The notes beneath the pieces are model-generated. The model searched no databases and was not told where the DNA came from. It was given only the letters and a program-made list of their open reading frames with translations. A stretch of DNA of 64,000 nt from JANQOH01 sp965201155 (lineage in GTDB: Bacteria; Pseudomonadota; Alphaproteobacteria; UBA7887), in NCBI GenBank assembly GCA_965201155.1, contig OZ241752.1, positions 2,666,001-2,730,000 on the forward strand, read 5' to 3'. The position numbers were made by a program, and so were the translations under genes. Shown here piece by piece: positions 61,169-64,000 of this stretch. Within the stretch, counting starts at the first letter, position 1, and each line of letters opens with the position of its first letter.

Positions 61169-61894
61169 ATGACGGCAGCGAACCGCCCGCCGCTGATCGG
61201 CGTGACGCTCGACAGCGAATCCGCCGGCGGCTATTCGAAATTTCCCTGGTATGCATTGCGGCAAAACTATGCCGGTGCGTTGCAGGACGCCGGCGCGCTG
61301 GCCGTGGCGCTGCCGCACGAACCGGACCACGCTGAACCCTTTCTCGCGCGCATCGACGGGCTGGTCATAACCGGCGGCGCATTCGATGTGGACCCTGCCT
61401 TGTTCGGTGCGGCGGAACGCCACAGCACAGTGGCGACAAAGGACCGCCGCACGGCATTCGAGCTTGCCATCACCCGCGCCGCGCTGGCGCGCGACCGTCC
61501 CGTACTCGGCATTTGCGGCGGCGCGCAATTGCTGAATGTCGCGCTCGGCGGCACGCTGATCCAGCACATACCGGACGCGGTCCCGAACGCGCTGGAACAT
61601 GAACAACCGAACCCGCGCGACGAACCTGGCCACGAAGTGACCATCACACAGGGCACACAGCTGAGCGCTATCGCGGGGCGCGGGACCCTGGCTGTCAACA
61701 GCGCACATCACCAGGCGGTGGCAACTCCCGCGCCCGATTTGCGCATCAATGCCCGTGCGCCGGATGGGGTGATCGAGGGCGTGGAACATGCGCAGGCGGC
61801 TTTCTGCATCGGTGTGCAATGGCACCCGGAATTCCTCATTTCCGACGGCGACAAGGCCCTGTTCGCGGCGTTTGTCGCGGCATGTCGGAAGTGA
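61169..61894 (+). CDS. Class I glutamine amidotransferase-like hydrolase (peptidase C26, PuuD-like)
   Basis: A 241-residue stand-alone class I GATase domain. The nucleophile is Cys116 in GICGGAQLLN and the other triad members are His219 and Glu221 in QWHPEF. VITGGAFDVDP fits the gamma-glutamyl-GABA hydrolase branch used in polyamine breakdown, although no other puu genes are near. The ATG is chosen because the upstream in-frame residues overlap tadA. It overlaps the pseudouridine synthase by 13 nt. Confidence 0.83.
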   Translation: MTAANRPPLIGVTLDSESAGGYSKFPWYALRQNYAGALQDAGALAVALPHEPDHAEPFLARIDGLVITGGAFDVDPALFGAAERHSTVATKDRRTAFELAITRAALARDRPVLGICGGAQLLNVALGGTLIQHIPDAVPNALEHEQPNPRDEPGHEVTITQGTQLSAIAGRGTLAVNSAHHQAVATPAPDLRINARAPDGVIEGVEHAQAAFCIGVQWHPEFLISDGDKALFAAFVAACRK

Positions 61895-62616
61895 CGGCGG
61901 AGCGGATCGCCCGCCGCATCGCCCGCGCCGGATTGTGCTCGCGGCGCGAGGCGGAGCGCTGGATCGCCGCTGGGCGCGTCAGTCTCAACGGCGTAACCCT
62001 CGGCACCCCCGCAGTCACCGTCGGCGCGGACGACCATATTGCCGTTGACGGCGAAGTGTTGCCGCCGGCGCCGAAAGCGCGCCTCTGGCGGTATCACAAA
62101 CCGCGCGGCCTCGTCACCAGCCACGCCGACGAGAGAGGCCGCCCGACGGTATTCGGGCAGCTTCCCGATAATTTGCCGCGGCTGATTTCCGTCGGTCGAC
62201 TCGACTTCAATTCCGAAGGTCTGCTGCTGCTGACCAATGACGGCGCGCTTGCGCGTCATCTCGAGCTGCCGGCGACCGGTTTTGTGCGCCGCTACCGGGT
62301 GCGCGCCGACGGCGCCCTGGACACTGCGGCGCGCGCGAAACTGGCTGCCGGTCTGCGTATCGGCAGCGTCGCCTACGGTCCCGTAACCGCCGTTCTGCAA
62401 GAGGGAAGCGGGCGCAATCGCTGGCATATGATCTCGCTGCGCGAAGGCCGCAACCGCGAAGTCCGGCGGTTGTTTGCTCATTTCGGTCTTGATGTCAGCA
62501 GGCTGATACGTGTGTCATACGGCCCGTTTCAACTCGGCAAGCTGGGGGCGGGGGCGGTAGCGCCGGTGCCCGCCAAGGTGTTGACCGAGCAACTCGGCGC
62601 GCGCTGGAAGCGGTGA
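61882..62616 (+). CDS. RsuA/RluB-family rRNA pseudouridine synthase
   Basis: Isomerises specific uridines of rRNA; 16S versus 23S target is not certain. The N-terminal S4 domain (ARAGLCSRREAERWIAAGRV) is followed by the catalytic domain with Asp108 in GRLDFNSEGLLLLTND. ISLREGRNREVRRLF is the C-terminal signature. It is 244 residues from MSEVTAERI. The stop overlaps the rsmD GTG start (GTGA), a common pairing. Confidence 0.92.
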   Translation: MSEVTAERIARRIARAGLCSRREAERWIAAGRVSLNGVTLGTPAVTVGADDHIAVDGEVLPPAPKARLWRYHKPRGLVTSHADERGRPTVFGQLPDNLPRLISVGRLDFNSEGLLLLTNDGALARHLELPATGFVRRYRVRADGALDTAARAKLAAGLRIGSVAYGPVTAVLQEGSGRNRWHMISLREGRNREVRRLFAHFGLDVSRLIRVSYGPFQLGKLGAGAVAPVPAKVLTEQLGARWKR

Positions 62617-63170
62617 GGATCATTGCCGGACGCCTGCGCGGGCGGCGCATTGCCGTTCCGCCCGGCGCCGCCATCCGGCCCACCGGGGCGCGGGCGCGGG
62701 AGGCGCTGTTCAACCTTCTGATGCACAATCCGGCCTTTGCAGATACGCCGCTTGCCGGCGCCACAGTGCTGGACGCGTTCGCCGGCTCCGGCATTCTGGG
62801 TTTGGAAGCCCTGTCGCGCGGCGCCGGGCGGGTGCATTTTCTTGACACGGACCGCCGCGCGCTGAACGCCATCCGCGCCGCACTGGAGGCGTTCGACGCC
62901 GGTGCACAAGCGGTATTTCATTATCGCGATGCGACGGCTCCGGGACCGGCCCCCGCTCCAGCTTCGGTTGTATTTCTTGACCCACCCTATGGTTCCGGAC
63001 TTGCCGCCCCGGCGCTGACGGCCCTTGCCGAGCAAGGCTGGCTGGCGCCGCGTGCCGTCGCAGCAGTGGAACACGCCGCCACCGAAACCGTGGAACCCCC
63101 CGCTGGATTTGTCGAAACAGCACGCCGTACCTACGGCCGCGGCGCCTTCCTTTTTCTCCGCCGGGCATGA
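62613..63170 (+). CDS. rsmD: 16S rRNA (guanine966-N2)-methyltransferase
   Basis: SAM-dependent methyltransferase for G966 of 16S rRNA. MRIIAGRLRGRRIAVP is the typical N-terminus. VLDAFAGSGILGLEALSRG is the SAM-binding motif, and the catalytic tetrad is DPPY at residues 123-126. The length of 185 residues is standard. It starts with GTG and is the last housekeeping gene before the accessory region. Confidence 0.95.
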   Translation: MRIIAGRLRGRRIAVPPGAAIRPTGARAREALFNLLMHNPAFADTPLAGATVLDAFAGSGILGLEALSRGAGRVHFLDTDRRALNAIRAALEAFDAGAQAVFHYRDATAPGPAPAPASVVFLDPPYGSGLAAPALTALAEQGWLAPRAVAAVEHAATETVEPPAGFVETARRTYGRGAFLFLRRA

Positions 63171-63250
63171 CATCCGCGCGCCGGAGGGTATTGTTCATCC
63201 GCTTCGAGGATGGGGAAGCCGCCGACGTGGACCTGATCGACCATCACTGA
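63167..63250 (+). pseudogene. Remnant of a HigB-type toxin (C-terminal end only)
   Basis: A 27-codon frame, overlapping the rsmD stop as ATGA, reads RVLFIRFEDGEAADVDLIDHH before its stop. This matches the C-terminal strand of HigB/RelE-type toxins, whose full length is about 90 residues; the N-terminal catalytic part is absent. It sits directly before an intact higA, the normal toxin-antitoxin order. Whether the short peptide is made is unknown. Confidence 0.6.
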
Positions 63251-63269
63251 CCGAAGGGGAGTGCTGACC

Positions 63270-63581
63270 ATGAACGACATCGCAGGCCAGCGCGTCGGCC
63301 CGATGCTGAACCCGCCGCATCTGGGAGAACTGATCCGCGAGAGCATGGACGAGGCGGGCTGGACCGTGATCGGGACAGCGGCTCGTCTCGGCTGCGACCG
63401 GGTCTCGCTGTCGCGCCTGGTGAACGGCAAGGCGGGTCTGTCCGCGAACATGGCGCTCGCGCTGGAGGCCATCGGTTGGGGCACTGCCGATCACTGGATG
63501 CGGATGCAGGCAAGCTACGAACTGGCACAGGCGCGCCGGGAGCGGGGCGCCGAACGGCGAAGGAACGAAATGCACGCATGA
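63270..63581 (+). CDS. higA: HigA-family antitoxin / XRE-type regulator
   Basis: A 103-residue DNA-binding protein. NPPHLGELIRESMDEAG begins the family domain. An HTH follows (TAARLGCDRVSLSRLVNGKA), and WMRMQASYELAQARR is the typical C-terminal segment. ATG 63270 has AAGGGGAG about 8 nt upstream; a GTG at 63261 would sit on that site. The cognate toxin is reduced to a remnant just upstream, so this antitoxin is orphaned. Confidence 0.88.
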   Translation: MNDIAGQRVGPMLNPPHLGELIRESMDEAGWTVIGTAARLGCDRVSLSRLVNGKAGLSANMALALEAIGWGTADHWMRMQASYELAQARRERGAERRRNEMHA

Positions 63582-63703
63582 CGGGATCGCGCAAGCGTTA
63601 TCGGACGAAAATCTGCGGCTGCTGACGCCCTCTGTTCCGAAGCACCGCACCCGGTCAACGGCAGTCCGCCGCCCTCGCGATGCGGGACAAGCGGCGCAGA
63701 CTG

Positions 63704-64000
63704 ATGCGCCTGTCGTGGAACGAGGTGCGCGCCCGCGCCGCGGCCTTTGCCGGGGACTGGAAGGACGCCGCCTACGAGAAGGGCGAAACCCAGAGCTTCT
63801 ACAACGCCTTCTTCGAGGTGTTCGGCGTGCAGCGCCGCAGCGTCGCGCGCTACGAGGCGCACGTGGCCAAGCTCGACAACCGCTCCGGTTATATCGACCT
63901 GTTCTGGCAGGGCGTGCTGATCGTCGAGCAGAAGAGTGCCGGGCGCGACCTTACGGCGGCCTACGCACAGGCCGGGGAGTATTTCGATGCTCTGCCAGAG
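63704..64000 (+). CDS. MmeI-like type IIL restriction-modification protein, N-terminal part (runs off window)
   Basis: First 99 residues of a fused endonuclease/adenine-methyltransferase. MRLSWNEVRARAAAF matches the family's opening. The nuclease triad is Asp65 (YIDLF) and Glu75-x-Lys77 (VEQK), i.e. D-x9-E-x-K, the spacing reported for MmeI. ATG 63704 is preferred because family members start near LSWNEIR; an in-frame ATG at 63680 adds eight basic residues. The methyltransferase and target-recognition parts lie beyond the window, so the specificity and completeness cannot be judged. Confidence 0.85.
   Translation, partial: MRLSWNEVRARAAAFAGDWKDAAYEKGETQSFYNAFFEVFGVQRRSVARYEAHVAKLDNRSGYIDLFWQGVLIVEQKSAGRDLTAAYAQAGEYFDALPE

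Overview
The window reads as about 64 kb of chromosome from a GC-rich alphaproteobacterium. Three things support this. The block mfd-dnaE, rpsB-tsf-pyrH-frr-uppS-cdsA-dxr-rseP-bamA-skp-lpxD-fabZ-lpxA-lpxI-lpxB uses LpxI rather than LpxH. The TCA cluster runs mdh-sucC-sucD-sucA-sucB-lpdA. The sdhC-D-A-B order is also typical. No genus can be named. Coding density is very high: the longest gap is 292 bp (49600-49891), so no stretch above 300 bases lacks a gene. I saw no rRNA, convincing tRNA, CRISPR array or insertion sequence. Many junctions are 4-nt GTGA or ATGA overlaps.

Layout. 1-5.2 kb: 3' part of glnA, a bifunctional aldolase/short-chain dehydrogenase, purB and ogt. 5.3-11.9 kb: a tightly overlapped five-gene catabolic operon (Mo-hydroxylase large subunit fused to a CoxG-like domain, FAD subunit, 2Fe-2S subunit, acyl-CoA synthetase, crotonase-family protein). 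Its content and order fit the 2-furoate pathway hmfABCDE: 2-furoate to 2-furoyl-CoA, ring hydroxylation, then hydrolysis to 2-oxoglutarate. 12-13.5 kb: a cytochrome b561/YceI pair and a small four-cysteine protein on the minus strand. 13.7-35.9 kb: a plus-strand housekeeping run (sdhE, mfd, dnaE, translation factors, isoprenoid and phospholipid synthesis, outer-membrane assembly, lipid A) ending in a glyoxalase. 35.9-40.8 kb: two coupled sugar/nucleotidyl-transferase-like genes, then minus-strand moaB, a lytic transglycosylase with a clear sigma70-like promoter, a family-4 uracil-DNA glycosylase and a 63-residue conserved-type protein. 41-49.6 kb: the 2-oxoglutarate dehydrogenase/succinyl-CoA ligase/malate dehydrogenase operon. 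49.9-56.1 kb: a porin, zapE, methylmalonate-semialdehyde dehydrogenase, an orphan TRAP binding protein and a cation exchanger. 56.2-60.5 kb: sdhCDAB preceded by a PhyH-family dioxygenase. 60.6-63.2 kb: tadA, a class I amidotransferase, an RsuA/RluB-type pseudouridine synthase and rsmD. 63.2-64 kb: the start of an accessory region with a higB toxin remnant, an intact higA antitoxin and the first part of an MmeI-like restriction-modification protein that runs off the window.

Functional links. If the hmf assignment is right, furoate carbon enters at 2-oxoglutarate, which the OGDH, SucCD, SDH and MDH enzymes encoded here would oxidise. The most unusual observations are the MoCo-CoxG fusion with Asp where the family normally has its catalytic Glu, an inverted repeat abutting a possible sdh promoter, a tandem 11-bp repeat before rseP, and the remnant toxin/intact antitoxin/type IIL R-M boundary at the right end. 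I cannot show that any of these is a wholly new system. Homology statements come from motif recognition and family knowledge, not from searches.
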